50,169 nucleotides of DNA from CAZTTH01 sp964615975 (GTDB lineage Bacteria > Verrucomicrobiota > Lentisphaeria > JABSQK01 > JAJFLO01). The notes below the pieces were generated by a model. The model had not been told where the DNA came from. It worked only from the letters and a program-made list of their open reading frames with translations, and ran no database searches. The stretch lies in the NCBI GenBank assembly GCA_964615975.1, contig CAZTTH010000026.1, forward strand, positions 1 to 50,169. Reading direction: 5' to 3'. Below are positions 1 to 9,317 of the stretch, piece by piece (the stretch's first letter is position 1; each line of letters starts with the position of its first letter). A program made the position numbers and the translations under genes.

Positions 1-54
1 GTCAAGTTTGATTTTCGTTCTCCCAATCAGATCATCACCATCAAGGTCAAGTAA
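1..54 (+). CDS. Possible 3' end of an upstream gene (partial)
   Basis: Frame 1 is open from the window edge to a TAA at 52-54 and encodes 17 residues ending in IITIKVK. The alternating hydrophobic pattern looks like the last beta strand of a real protein, such as the C-terminal beta sandwich of a glycoside hydrolase, but this is too short to identify. The sequence upstream of the window would decide it. Confidence 0.3.
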   Translation, partial: VKFDFRSPNQIITIKVK

Positions 55-234
55 TTCAGGATTTGAGTATATCCTCCATTCCATCCATGTTGACAGGTTC
101 CATCATGAATTCCTCGGAATGATAAACGTATTAATCCCTGCGGTTGGCATTGTGAGAAATTACTAGTGAGACAATGAAAAATCGAGACCGAAGGAGGGGG
201 AGAATCAATCGTTTGAGTCGCGTCGATTTCGGCA

Positions 235-265
235 AACAAGTTGGTTATCTGATAACCAACTTGTT
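235..265. promoter_or_regulatory. 31-bp perfect palindrome upstream of the helicase operon
   Basis: The arms AACAAGTTGGTTATC (235-249) and GATAACCAACTTGTT (251-265) are exact reverse complements around a single T at 250. The site is about 150 nt upstream of the helicase start. The near-zero spacer and the lack of a T-tract on either strand argue against an intrinsic terminator, so a dimeric repressor operator is the likelier reading. The small winged-helix protein encoded at 3768 is a possible ligand. That link is inference. The rest of 55-414 contains nothing else I can identify. Confidence 0.45.
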
Positions 266-414
266 AAAACGATCTATTCTATTACGTTTTCTCTCTGTTG
301 TGATTGAAATGAAAACATCAATTGACAAAATGAATATAACGTTTCCCATGTCTGCCGCAAAACTGGTCATCATGTGTATTTATGGCATGTAACGACCTTC
401 TCACTTTGAAATAA

Positions 415-3400
415 ATGGAGATTATGGCATCCGAGACGACCAATTCTGCGATTTGGGATAATTACCATCGCGGCGCGATCGGCAATTTACTCAGGGATAA
501 AATCCAACCTGGCGCCGACCTGTCATTCGTTTCGGCATATTTTACCATTCATGCTTACGCCAGACTCAAGGAACAGCTCAATGCCATTCAACATCTGCGC
601 TTCCTGTTTGGTGAGCCACGATTTATTCAATCCCTCGATCCGGATAAGACGGAATCAAAGGTTTTCAGGATTGAAGAAGACCTTCTCACTCTGGAGAATC
701 GTTTATACCAGAAGTTGGCGGCCAGAGAATGCGCGGCTTGGATACAAGAAAAAGTTGACATCAGGACAATTGTCAAATCGGGTTTTCTCCATGGCAAAAT
801 GTATCATATCGATAATCGCGGCATTCACGAAGCCATTATCGGCAGTTCGAATTTCACAGTCCATGGCCTAGGGCTGGCAGAAGCTGGCAATAATATCGAA
901 CTTAATCTGGAAGTCAACGATCAACGTGATCGCAATGATTTGAAGCAATGGTTCGAGACGATTTGGAACGACAATGAGCTAGTGAAGGATGTCAAAGAAG
1001 AAGTGTTGCAGGTTCTTTCACAGCTTTACCAAAATCAGACACCCGAATTTATTTACTACAAAACTCTCTATCATATTTTTGAGCGATACCTAGCGGAAGC
1101 AGAACGAAGCGGCCTACTGAACGAAAAGACCGGATTCTTCGAAACGGAAGTCTGGAATATGCTTTACGATTTCCAGCGGGATGGCGTTAAGGGCGCCATC
1201 AACAAGATATTGACCCATAATGGTTGTATCATCGCGGATAGTGTCGGTCTCGGCAAAACCTTTGAAGCTCTGGCAATCATCAAGTATTTCGAGCTCCTCA
1301 ATGCCAGAGTTTTAGTGCTTTGTCCCAAGAAACTGCGGGACAACTGGACCATGTACCGGGAAAATGACGATCGCAATCCTCTCCGGGGTGACCGCTTTTC
1401 ATTTGCGGTATTGTCACATACCGATATGGGCAGAGACAGCGGTAAAACCGGTGACATTAATCTTTCCACTCATAGCTGGGGCAATTACGATCTGGTAGTC
1501 ATCGATGAATCGCATAACTTCAGAAACAATGCCGGCGGTAAACCTGCCCCGGACGGAAATCACCGTTACAGCCGCTATGAATGGCTGATGAAAAGAATCA
1601 TCAAGGATGGCGTCAATACCAAGGTGCTGTTACTCTCGGCCACACCTGTCAACACCAACCTGAAGGACTTGCGCAATCAAATCTATTTGATCTCCCAGGA
1701 TTATGATGACGCATTCGCCGCATCGTTGAATATTCCCAGTATTGGGCAGACAATGAGGAATGCGCAATCGCAATTCACGCGCTGGGCGGATCCCAAACGC
1801 AGCCGGCAACGGGACGTCCGGCAGCTCATGGAATCACTCGATTCCAGTTTCTTCTCGCTGCTTGACGAACTGACGATTGCACGGTCGCGGAAGCATATTG
1901 AAAATTATTATGATATCAATCAGATCGGTAAATTCCCCGAACGACTCAAACCCATGTCGCTGGCGCCGGATATCGATACCAAACGCTCTTTCCCTTCTTA
2001 CGATGCGCTCAACGATGAGATTTCCAAGTACAAACTCTCACTCTACAACCCTTCGGCCTATCTCGATGATAACTATCGCGCTGTTTATTCCCAACCCGGC
2101 GCCCAACTCGAATTGTTCAATGATCAAAAGACTCGTGAGCACTATCTCATCGGGATGATGCGCGTCAATTTTCTCAAGCGGTTGGAAAGCTCGATCAAAT
2201 CATTTGAAATTACCATTCAACGGACGATCAACAAAATTGCTGACCTCGAAGATAAGATCATTCATTTTGACAGTAATCGCCAGGTTTATATGAATCCAGA
2301 GTTGTTTGATACCGCGGAAGACGAAGAGTTGGAAGAGCTCAACGAACGGCTTAATGTCGGCACAAAATTAATGATTAAACTCGAACATCTGAATGTCGAA
2401 AAATGGCTGCGGGAATTGCGCGCTGACAAGCAGCAACTCAGCACCATTCTTGCAGCGGCAGCAGCGGTGACTCCCGACCGCGATCAAAAACTTCAGGAGT
2501 TGAAACTCTTGATTGCCAACAAAATCAAATCACCGGTTAATCCCGACAATCGCAAGGTTATCGTGTTTACCGCATTTTCCGACACGGCATCCTACCTATA
2601 CGACTGCCTGGAAGATTGGGCACTGCATGAACTGAACATACACTTGGCTCTGATCACCGGCAGCGGCAATAACAAGACCACCTTCAAGCATGAGGGATTT
2701 CGTGGTCAAACTAATTTCAACGCCATCCTTGCCAATTTTTCGCCGCGTTCAAAAACACGGGACAAAATGGTCAGTATGCCCCAGAAAGGCGAGATCGACC
2801 TTCTGATCGCCTCGGATTGTATCTCGGAAGGGCAGAATCTTCAGGACTGTGACTATCTGATCAACTACGATATTCACTGGAACCCGGTTCGCATTATCCA
2901 GCGTTTTGGCAGAATCGACCGTTTGGGCAGTAAGAATAAGCGTATCCAGCTTGTCAATTTCTGGCCGACTCAGGATCTTAATAAATACATCAACCTCAAG
3001 GATCGTGTCGAAGCCAGAATGGCGCTGGTCGATCTAGCGGCCACCGGCGCTGACGATCTCCTGAATGCCGACCAGTTGAAAGACCTTCTCAAGGACGACC
3101 TGTCCTATCGCGACAAACAGCTACTTCGCCTCAAAGACGAGATTCTCGATCTCGAGGATATCGAAGACAACGTCTCACTGTCCGAATTCACCCTCGATGA
3201 TTTCCGCATCGAATTGATGAACTTTCTCAAAGCCAATGAAAAGCTGTTAAAAAACGCCCCCTTGGGACTCTATGCCCTGGTCCCGCCTTTATCACAGCTC
3301 CGCAGGGCGGACTTGTTTGATCGTAAATTGCATGAAATCGTCAAGTCGGGTGTGATCTTTTGCCTGCGTCACAAAACCGCGCCGGCACAGCAAGAAAATT

Positions 3401-3768
3401 CATCCAGCGTCAATCCCTTGAATCCTTATTACCTCCTGTATATCCGTGATGACAGCGAAGTCCGTTACAATTTCGTCCATCCCAAACAAATTTTAACCAT
3501 GTATCAGGCTCTCTGCCGGGGACAAAGCGAGCCCTTCAAATCGCTTTGCGACGAATTTGATCACGAAACCGACAATGGCGCCGACATGGCTGGCTATTCA
3601 GAACTGCTCAGTAAGAGCGTGAATGCAATTGTCGCTGCCTACCGCAAACGCGCCGCCAGCGGTCTGCAATCCGGGCGTGATTTCATCCTGCCCAACCAGG
3701 AGGAACAGATTCATGAGAATGACGACTTCGATCTGGTCACCTGGCTGGTGATCAAGAGGCTGGAATAA
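415..3768 (+). CDS. PLD-nuclease / SNF2-type helicase fusion (defence helicase)
   Basis: A large superfamily 2 helicase with an N-terminal phospholipase D domain, expected to act on DNA in a modification-linked defence system. The HKD motif is H126-x-K128-x4-D133, followed by GSSNFT. The helicase motifs are GLGKT (278-282), DESH (364-367), SAT (408-410) and QRFGRIDR (829-836), the last preceded by SDCISEGQNLQ. Between the two RecA lobes lies a long insert rich in charged helices, probably coiled coil. The protein is 1117 residues long. ATG at 424 is an alternative start because GGAG lies just upstream of it. The stop codon TAA overlaps the ATG of the next small gene, and the methyltransferase follows, so the three look co-expressed. 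DISARM and BREX also pair helicases with methylases, but their other hallmark genes (drmB, pglZ, brxC) are absent here. Confidence 0.9.
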   Translation: MEIMASETTNSAIWDNYHRGAIGNLLRDKIQPGADLSFVSAYFTIHAYARLKEQLNAIQHLRFLFGEPRFIQSLDPDKTESKVFRIEEDLLTLENRLYQKLAARECAAWIQEKVDIRTIVKSGFLHGKMYHIDNRGIHEAIIGSSNFTVHGLGLAEAGNNIELNLEVNDQRDRNDLKQWFETIWNDNELVKDVKEEVLQVLSQLYQNQTPEFIYYKTLYHIFERYLAEAERSGLLNEKTGFFETEVWNMLYDFQRDGVKGAINKILTHNGCIIADSVGLGKTFEALAIIKYFELLNARVLVLCPKKLRDNWTMYRENDDRNPLRGDRFSFAVLSHTDMGRDSGKTGDINLSTHSWGNYDLVVIDESHNFRNNAGGKPAPDGNHRYSRYEWLMKRIIKDGVNTKVLLLSATPVNTNLKDLRNQIYLISQDYDDAFAASLNIPSIGQTMRNAQSQFTRWADPKRSRQRDVRQLMESLDSSFFSLLDELTIARSRKHIENYYDINQIGKFPERLKPMSLAPDIDTKRSFPSYDALNDEISKYKLSLYNPSAYLDDNYRAVYSQPGAQLELFNDQKTREHYLIGMMRVNFLKRLESSIKSFEITIQRTINKIADLEDKIIHFDSNRQVYMNPELFDTAEDEELEELNERLNVGTKLMIKLEHLNVEKWLRELRADKQQLSTILAAAAAVTPDRDQKLQELKLLIANKIKSPVNPDNRKVIVFTAFSDTASYLYDCLEDWALHELNIHLALITGSGNNKTTFKHEGFRGQTNFNAILANFSPRSKTRDKMVSMPQKGEIDLLIASDCISEGQNLQDCDYLINYDIHWNPVRIIQRFGRIDRLGSKNKRIQLVNFWPTQDLNKYINLKDRVEARMALVDLAATGADDLLNADQLKDLLKDDLSYRDKQLLRLKDEILDLEDIEDNVSLSEFTLDDFRIELMNFLKANEKLLKNAPLGLYALVPPLSQLRRADLFDRKLHEIVKSGVIFCLRHKTAPAQQENSSSVNPLNPYYLLYIRDDSEVRYNFVHPKQILTMYQALCRGQSEPFKSLCDEFDHETDNGADMAGYSELLSKSVNAIVAAYRKRAASGLQSGRDFILPNQEEQIHENDDFDLVTWLVIKRLE

Positions 3769-3941
3769 TGGTTGAATGTCCTGGTGTAGGAGTGGATTTG
3801 ATCCGCCACCTTCTCGACCGACTTCGTAAGGAGAAGAAAGTCGAAAGCCTGGGCACAGGTCGTAATGCCCACTGGCAGAAAACCCGAAACCAGGTATTAA
3901 CTCGTAAACCAGGTAATAAAGTAGGTAATAACTCCGGCTAA
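3768..3941 (+). CDS. 57-residue winged-helix-like small protein
   Basis: The ATG at 3768 shares one base with the helicase stop codon (TAATG), a layout typical of translational coupling. The product reads like a winged-helix core: GVGVDLIRHLLDRLRKEKK as the recognition helix, then a GTGRNAHW wing. It ends in a basic tail. Proteins with a CPGV-D-VR-L--L--EG--- G-G-A-W pattern are common as C-terminal DNA-binding modules, so this could be a small regulator or a detached wing domain of the neighbouring methyltransferase. It may bind the palindrome at 235-265. It is too short for many gene callers. The coupling and the fold-like pattern are the support; function is inferred. Confidence 0.55.
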   Translation: MVECPGVGVDLIRHLLDRLRKEKKVESLGTGRNAHWQKTRNQVLTRKPGNKVGNNSG

Positions 3942-3999
3942 TCGTGAAAAATTCATTCATAACCATTTATCCGACTTAAATGAGTAAGGGCATTTAACA

Positions 4000-6900
4000 A
4001 TGAACGAGCAGCAAACGAAAAATGATATCAAAGAAACGCTCCAGAATTTTACCCGCAAGCCACTGCCGGATGCCGCCTTGAATTTCTTTAAGACTCTCGG
4101 CTATTCCAGTAATCGAACCCTTGCAATAAACTCAATTGAAGAATTAAAACAATTTCTTGATCCACACAGCTACCTCCGCGAAGAAAATGCTCTCCTCTCG
4201 AGGTGGAATTCCGTCCATTTCCTCTTTCAACTCACCAATTCAGAAATTAAGGTTGGCTCAGATGGTCAGCTTGATCTTGGCATTAATAATGGTTGGGAAC
4301 CAAAGGAGGTTCTCTCTTACGTTTTCTTTGCCATCGATTTAGTCGTTCCACCCGACGGGAGACATCCAACCCGCACTCAGCTTTCCAAAATCACCCGTTC
4401 TCTTAATTGCCTTATACTGATGCCTGTGTTCGTGCTGTTTCGTCACGGGATGTCGATTTCTCTTGCCATAATCAATCGTCGCAAAAACCTTATGGACAGT
4501 ACACGCTATGTTCTCACTCGAGTCTCGCTCATTCGTAATATCGATTGCCGCCAACCCCATCGAGCCCATGTTGATCACTTGCATCGCTTTTCATTGCACT
4601 GGCTTAGCGATGAAGCCGGAGTGATAAGCACCTTCGCTCAACTCGATGACGCATGGCAGAAAATACTCTCAACGAAAGAACTTAATCAGCGTTTCTACCA
4701 TGAACTTGTAGCATGGTTTACTTGGGCGGTTGGCGAAATTCACCTCGCCAAATTACCGGACCATACACCTGATAATGCCCAGAATCGTGACCGAGCTACG
4801 CGAGAATTCACCGTGCGTCTTATCTGCCGTTTGCTTTTCGCCTGGTTTCTTAAGGAAATGAAGTTAATCCCTGCAGAACTTTTAGAACTTTATGATACTA
4901 CTGACCGTCGTCGTGTATTAACTTGCTGTAGCGACGACAATAGCTATATAAATGGCAACCACTATTACCGTGGTATCTTACAAAATATATTCTTCCAAGC
5001 ACTCAACCGACCAATGAATAAACGTCGTAAGTCCGGTCCTGAAGCATCGTCCGATCGCACCGTTACGAAGGTTGAGTTGAAGAAGCTTGCATATCTCGGT
5101 AAAAATTATTTGCCGGAAGATTTCAATTATGATCTTTTCGATTCTATTCCCTATCTGAACGGTGGCCTCTTCGATAAATTGCCAGAAGACAATGCTTCCG
5201 ACACCATCGATGATGGGGTATTTCATATACCAAATAAGTTGTTCTATGCCCGGCAAGAAGATGGGTTTACCATTGTCACTCAAACAGGAAAAAAACAGAA
5301 ACAACATCCAGTCGAGGGCTTAAACCGCATCTTCGATCATTTCCGTTTCACCGTTTCTGAAAATACCCCGATTGAAGAGGATGTTGCTCTCGATCCCGAA
5401 CTGCTCGGTCTTGTTTTTGAAAATCTCCTTGCCGAAATCGACCCCGATGACGAAGCCGCTGCCAAGAGCGCTCGCAAAGCTTCAGGTTCATATTACACCC
5501 CGCGGCGAATTGTAGACTACATGGTCAACGAGGCATTGTACCTTTATCTCCGCACCCGGTTCGAGCAGGGTGGCGCTTCACCTACAGATATGGGACTTCT
5601 CTCCCAACTCTGCTACAATTTAACCGATAAGAACAATTTCGCATCCATAGCCGACCGTGTCGTGGAGGCTCTCGATATCGTGCGTGTACTCGATCCCGCC
5701 TGCGGATCGGGCGCTTTTCCAATCGGCATGCTGCATCGCATGGTGGAACTGCTCCGTCTTGTTGACACTGACAACAAGCTCTGGTTACAACGACTTCTTA
5801 ATCGCGTTCCGATGTTAGCTCGGGAAGCGTTCACAAGAGATTTGGAAGGGAAGAGTTACAACTACCTTCGCAAGCTTGGCCTCATTCAGAAAAATTTATA
5901 TGGCCTTGATATTCAGCCGCTTGCCACCCTCATCGCCAAGCTCCGTTTCTTCCTGACTCTGGTCATTGAACAAGAGGTACACCCTGACGACCGAGCTCAC
6001 AATTATGGCCTACAGGCACTCCCGAATCTCGAAACTAATCTATTGTGTTGTAATTCACTCTGCGATACCGAGCATAGCCTCCTCTCCGGTCCGATGCTGG
6101 CAAATCTTCGCGTTGCCAGAGAGGAATATTATCAGCCTCAAACCACCCATGAGCGTCGCGACCAGATCGCCAAGCAGATCGGGGCTGAACTTGCCACGCT
6201 TTATCCTGGATTCGCGCAGCAGACCAAAGGCATTAATCCTCCCCCGATTGATCATTCCAAGGGCTTTACAAATATTGATCGAGACAATTTGCGACATCAA
6301 CAGGATATGATGTGGATTGCTGAATGGTTCAAGCATGCCACCATCGCCGCGCCATTCTTTAATGTCGAAACCTTTTTCCCGGAACTTGTCAGCGATAGCC
6401 CAACGGGTCATTCTGCTCCATTTCATATCGTCATCGGCAATCCTCCTTATGGCGGCACCAAAATATCGGATGAAATTAAAGCCACATTAGGTCTTGGCTC
6501 AAAAGATCCTTATGGCGCTTTCATTGCCAGATTCCTCGGTACTCATCATTGGTCCAGTCCGCTCGCAGAAGATGGCATACTCGCTTACATCGTCAGTGAT
6601 ACCTTTATGACCATCAAAACGCATCGACCATTACGTGAGCAGATGCTCCAACACCGTGTCCATAAAATGGTTCGCGTAGCAGCAGATACATTCAAAGCTG
6701 TCGTCAACTGTGCCATCATTCTCTGCCAACGTGGAGTGTCACAGCCAGAGCATACTTGCCAAATGGCTGACCTCACCAATGTCTCCATCCACAACCAGTA
6801 CGAGTACTTCCTCCGCCTCCTTTACCAGACGGAAGGTTTTGCCAGCCGCCAGAACAAATCCAACCAAACTTATGCCATTTACCACTATCGTCAAAGTCTT

Positions 6901-8670
6901 ATCCGCACGAACTCCAATCTCCCATTCTTTGTTGCATCACCCAAACTCTTCACATTAATGAACGATACCACTGCTCCTGTACAAATCGACACCATTAATG
7001 GAAAACCAGTGCCAATTCGCACGGTGCGTTTTAACGGGCAGGATGTGCGGCTAGTCAAACTCGGTGACTTGGCTGAAGTGAAGGTCGGTCTGCAAACTGG
7101 TGACAACGATGCCTACCTATTTCAAAATCCTGGCGCTCACGGTTCTTATCGTTCGATTGAGGCATTCTGCCAGTTCCTGCTTTCAGATTCTGATCTTGAG
7201 CGTATTCGTTCAGACGAACAATTGCGAATGGATGTCATATTTTGTGGTATCTCAAAGAATGATGATAAATCTTCTCGTTACTTTGGTGGACGTTATATTG
7301 TGCCTTATGACAAAGGGGGCGAATCTGACAGCGAAGAAGGGTGGATGCCTAACTATTATGTGCCAACAAACTATTATATTGACTGGAGTGAATGGGCAGT
7401 ACAGCGGATGAAGACATTAACAATTTTTGAACGAGATGGGCACGGAAAAAATCGCCTTTGTTCACGATTCCAAAATGTGGAGGTATCTTTTTTGAATTTT
7501 TACACCTACTCGCGTACAGGAATTTATGCGCCAACTTTTCGAATCGGGTCGGGAGCATTCTTTGACACAAAAAGTAATGCGATATTCTGCCAACAAGGGA
7601 CAATGATTCGAGCTGCATCAAAATTTTGCAAGGCACTTTTTAAGTCCTATTTTGCACACACAGTTCAGGCGGAGGGAGATGCCATATCAGAATTACCTAT
7701 AACCCTCGATGAAAACGATAACCGGTTGATTTTATTGATGAATGAGATTGTAGAAAAGCAACATTCGAATCCTCGTTACGAATACTCGACTAATGAGCAA
7801 ATATATATTGATCAGGTGGTATATAAATCTTATGGGTTGAACGAAGTGGACATTCGGGAAGTAGAAGATTGGTATGCACGACGTTATCCGAAACTGGCCA
7901 TCGCCCAGAACCGTGTGTTGTCTGCAAAACAAGGAAAAAATGATAAGCAACTCATCTCCCACTCCAAGTGGCATCTTTACTGCGATGAAAGCTGCCACCT
8001 GCCGCACGACCGTGAGCCATTCTTATTGCTCGGACTCCTTGCCTGTCCTGCCGAGCGTTCCCGAAAATTTAATCGTGAACTGACTGCACTCTGGAAATCG
8101 CATGGTCAACCACATCATTTTGAAGCTAAGTGGACAAAAGTCAGCCCCGGTAAAATCAGCTTCTACCGTTCAATTTTGGAGTGGTTCATCGCTACAGATG
8201 ATGTCACATTTCGTTGTTTCATCCTGCCGGAAAAGCAACGACTTTACGTCACGTTACCTGAAGAGAGCCGGGATTTTCTTTATTATCGCCTTTATTACCA
8301 ATTTCTACGTAGCACCATAGAACCGGAAACCCATTACCGTGTTTTTCTCGACCTAAAAGATACACGCGGTCGGGAAAAGCTGACGGAACTGAACTCTCGT
8401 CTGTCTACCGATGCAGACGAAGCACATGCCTTGGAAAGCATGCAACATATCCGAAGTCACGAAGTTCGTCTGCTGCAGGTAACCGATTTACTGCTGGGCG
8501 CAGTTGGCTTCGCTCGCCGTCCACATACCATTAATGAGAGCATGGCCAAGCGTGAAATGGTAAACTATCTGGAAGACATGTTAAACCAACCTCTAACCTG
8601 CGACAGTTTGCCCGGCGCAACCAAGTTCATCATGTCTACTTGGCACGATCCAGATGCATTGATATTATGA
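4000..8670 (+). CDS. Eco57I-type N6-adenine DNA methyltransferase fused to a DUF3800 domain
   Basis: A 1556-residue protein of the COG1002/Eco57I (type IIG-like, PglX-related) methylase group. The SAM-binding motif I is DPACGSGAF starting at D565, and the catalytic NPPY is at 814-817. Upstream is the conserved PIEEDVALDPELLG segment and an SGSYYTPRRIVDYMV segment. Residues of roughly 980-1290 form the target-recognition region. From about residue 1325 a complete DUF3800 domain follows in frame. Its features are LYCDES (D1329, E1330), an FLDLKDT strand and a C-terminal QVTDLLLGAVG, matching the acidic positions of that RNase H-like family. The 3' end overlaps the next gene by ATGA. The 58-nt leader after 3941 has TAAGGG about 10 nt before the ATG. 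The fusion is unusual; a second, unfused DUF3800 gene sits at 16775. Confidence 0.9.
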   Translation: MNEQQTKNDIKETLQNFTRKPLPDAALNFFKTLGYSSNRTLAINSIEELKQFLDPHSYLREENALLSRWNSVHFLFQLTNSEIKVGSDGQLDLGINNGWEPKEVLSYVFFAIDLVVPPDGRHPTRTQLSKITRSLNCLILMPVFVLFRHGMSISLAIINRRKNLMDSTRYVLTRVSLIRNIDCRQPHRAHVDHLHRFSLHWLSDEAGVISTFAQLDDAWQKILSTKELNQRFYHELVAWFTWAVGEIHLAKLPDHTPDNAQNRDRATREFTVRLICRLLFAWFLKEMKLIPAELLELYDTTDRRRVLTCCSDDNSYINGNHYYRGILQNIFFQALNRPMNKRRKSGPEASSDRTVTKVELKKLAYLGKNYLPEDFNYDLFDSIPYLNGGLFDKLPEDNASDTIDDGVFHIPNKLFYARQEDGFTIVTQTGKKQKQHPVEGLNRIFDHFRFTVSENTPIEEDVALDPELLGLVFENLLAEIDPDDEAAAKSARKASGSYYTPRRIVDYMVNEALYLYLRTRFEQGGASPTDMGLLSQLCYNLTDKNNFASIADRVVEALDIVRVLDPACGSGAFPIGMLHRMVELLRLVDTDNKLWLQRLLNRVPMLAREAFTRDLEGKSYNYLRKLGLIQKNLYGLDIQPLATLIAKLRFFLTLVIEQEVHPDDRAHNYGLQALPNLETNLLCCNSLCDTEHSLLSGPMLANLRVAREEYYQPQTTHERRDQIAKQIGAELATLYPGFAQQTKGINPPPIDHSKGFTNIDRDNLRHQQDMMWIAEWFKHATIAAPFFNVETFFPELVSDSPTGHSAPFHIVIGNPPYGGTKISDEIKATLGLGSKDPYGAFIARFLGTHHWSSPLAEDGILAYIVSDTFMTIKTHRPLREQMLQHRVHKMVRVAADTFKAVVNCAIILCQRGVSQPEHTCQMADLTNVSIHNQYEYFLRLLYQTEGFASRQNKSNQTYAIYHYRQSLIRTNSNLPFFVASPKLFTLMNDTTAPVQIDTINGKPVPIRTVRFNGQDVRLVKLGDLAEVKVGLQTGDNDAYLFQNPGAHGSYRSIEAFCQFLLSDSDLERIRSDEQLRMDVIFCGISKNDDKSSRYFGGRYIVPYDKGGESDSEEGWMPNYYVPTNYYIDWSEWAVQRMKTLTIFERDGHGKNRLCSRFQNVEVSFLNFYTYSRTGIYAPTFRIGSGAFFDTKSNAIFCQQGTMIRAASKFCKALFKSYFAHTVQAEGDAISELPITLDENDNRLILLMNEIVEKQHSNPRYEYSTNEQIYIDQVVYKSYGLNEVDIREVEDWYARRYPKLAIAQNRVLSAKQGKNDKQLISHSKWHLYCDESCHLPHDREPFLLLGLLACPAERSRKFNRELTALWKSHGQPHHFEAKWTKVSPGKISFYRSILEWFIATDDVTFRCFILPEKQRLYVTLPEESRDFLYYRLYYQFLRSTIEPETHYRVFLDLKDTRGREKLTELNSRLSTDADEAHALESMQHIRSHEVRLLQVTDLLLGAVGFARRPHTINESMAKREMVNYLEDMLNQPLTCDSLPGATKFIMSTWHDPDALIL

Positions 8671-9224
8671 CCAGAGAATCGACACCAGCACCCCCACATA
8701 CATCAACTCCCACGCCAGTTGCCTGGGAACCCCCGGCTTGGTTGCCAGCGCGTCTTTTACAAGCCAGTTTCAAGGATGCGGTTACGTTGGAGATCGTAGC
8801 TTACGACATTTTCCGGAAAGATTGGGATATTTTTCCGATTTTTCGTGGGGATGAGGTTCGAATTCATCGTCGGCCCCACAAAGCAAATGCAACTCGTTGG
8901 CATACATACTGGCATTGTGTAACCGAAGGCGAGCCGGAGGAAACCCGCACAAAGCCAATGATAGATCGTTTAGAACGCATACCATGGTCACGACCGCTGA
9001 TCGAATATGAAACTGATACTGCGGCTGGCATCAAGGTATGGGCCAACATTAGAGGACGTGACCGGCATGTCTGTATTTGGTTTGAGCCTGAGAACTATCT
9101 CATTATTCTGAAAATCGCCGCCACCCATTTCGTGTTGAAAACTACATATTGCCCGGAATCGCGGCGACGAATACAATTACAGCGTGACTACTCTGCCTGG
9201 AAAAAAACGGGCCGCGTGTTTTGA
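8667..9224 (+). CDS. Small protein with barnase/RelE-like C-terminal region
   Basis: The ATG at 8667 overlaps the methyltransferase stop as ATGA, so this 185-residue start is preferred over the in-frame ATG at 8640. The N-terminus is Pro/Thr rich. The C-terminal ~80 residues carry a pattern RLERIPWSRPLIE, then an IKVWAN strand, CIWFEPENYLIIL and a terminal RRRIQLQRDY helix. I associate this pattern from memory with a widespread uncharacterised family of barnase/RelE-like fold, such as are found near toxin and phage genes. No catalytic triad can be assigned by eye. Tight coupling to the methyltransferase suggests it is part of the system, as effector or accessory. The fold assignment is inference. 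Confidence 0.65.
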   Translation: MTRESTPAPPHTSTPTPVAWEPPAWLPARLLQASFKDAVTLEIVAYDIFRKDWDIFPIFRGDEVRIHRRPHKANATRWHTYWHCVTEGEPEETRTKPMIDRLERIPWSRPLIEYETDTAAGIKVWANIRGRDRHVCIWFEPENYLIILKIAATHFVLKTTYCPESRRRIQLQRDYSAWKKTGRVF

Positions 9225-9232
9225 ACGCGGCC
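9210..9232. terminator. Hairpin over the end of the small gene; terminator-like only on the minus strand
   Basis: GGCCGCGT (9210-9217) and ACGCGGCC (9225-9232) form a perfect 8-bp stem with a 7-nt loop that contains most of the stop codon region at 9222-9224. No T-tract follows on the plus strand. A run of seven A precedes it at 9201-9207, which would be a T-tract for minus-strand transcripts. It may attenuate read-through into the EVE gene or block antisense transcription. Confidence 0.35.
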
Positions 9233-9317
9233 TAATGCACCTGCCACACATGGAGGTTGTGACAGGCTAAAGATAATTTAATTAACAGATGTGGCAAGTG
9301 ATAAATCGGGAATTCTT

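Noticed and set aside
174..392. 72-codon ORF in the leader of the helicase operon
   Set aside because: It spans the palindrome and reads through AT-rich DNA with basic, unstructured text; no ribosome site fits.
9210..9232. Terminator for the barnase-like gene on the plus strand
   Set aside because: A good stem but no T-tract after it; only the minus-strand orientation has the T-run, so it is recorded with low confidence.
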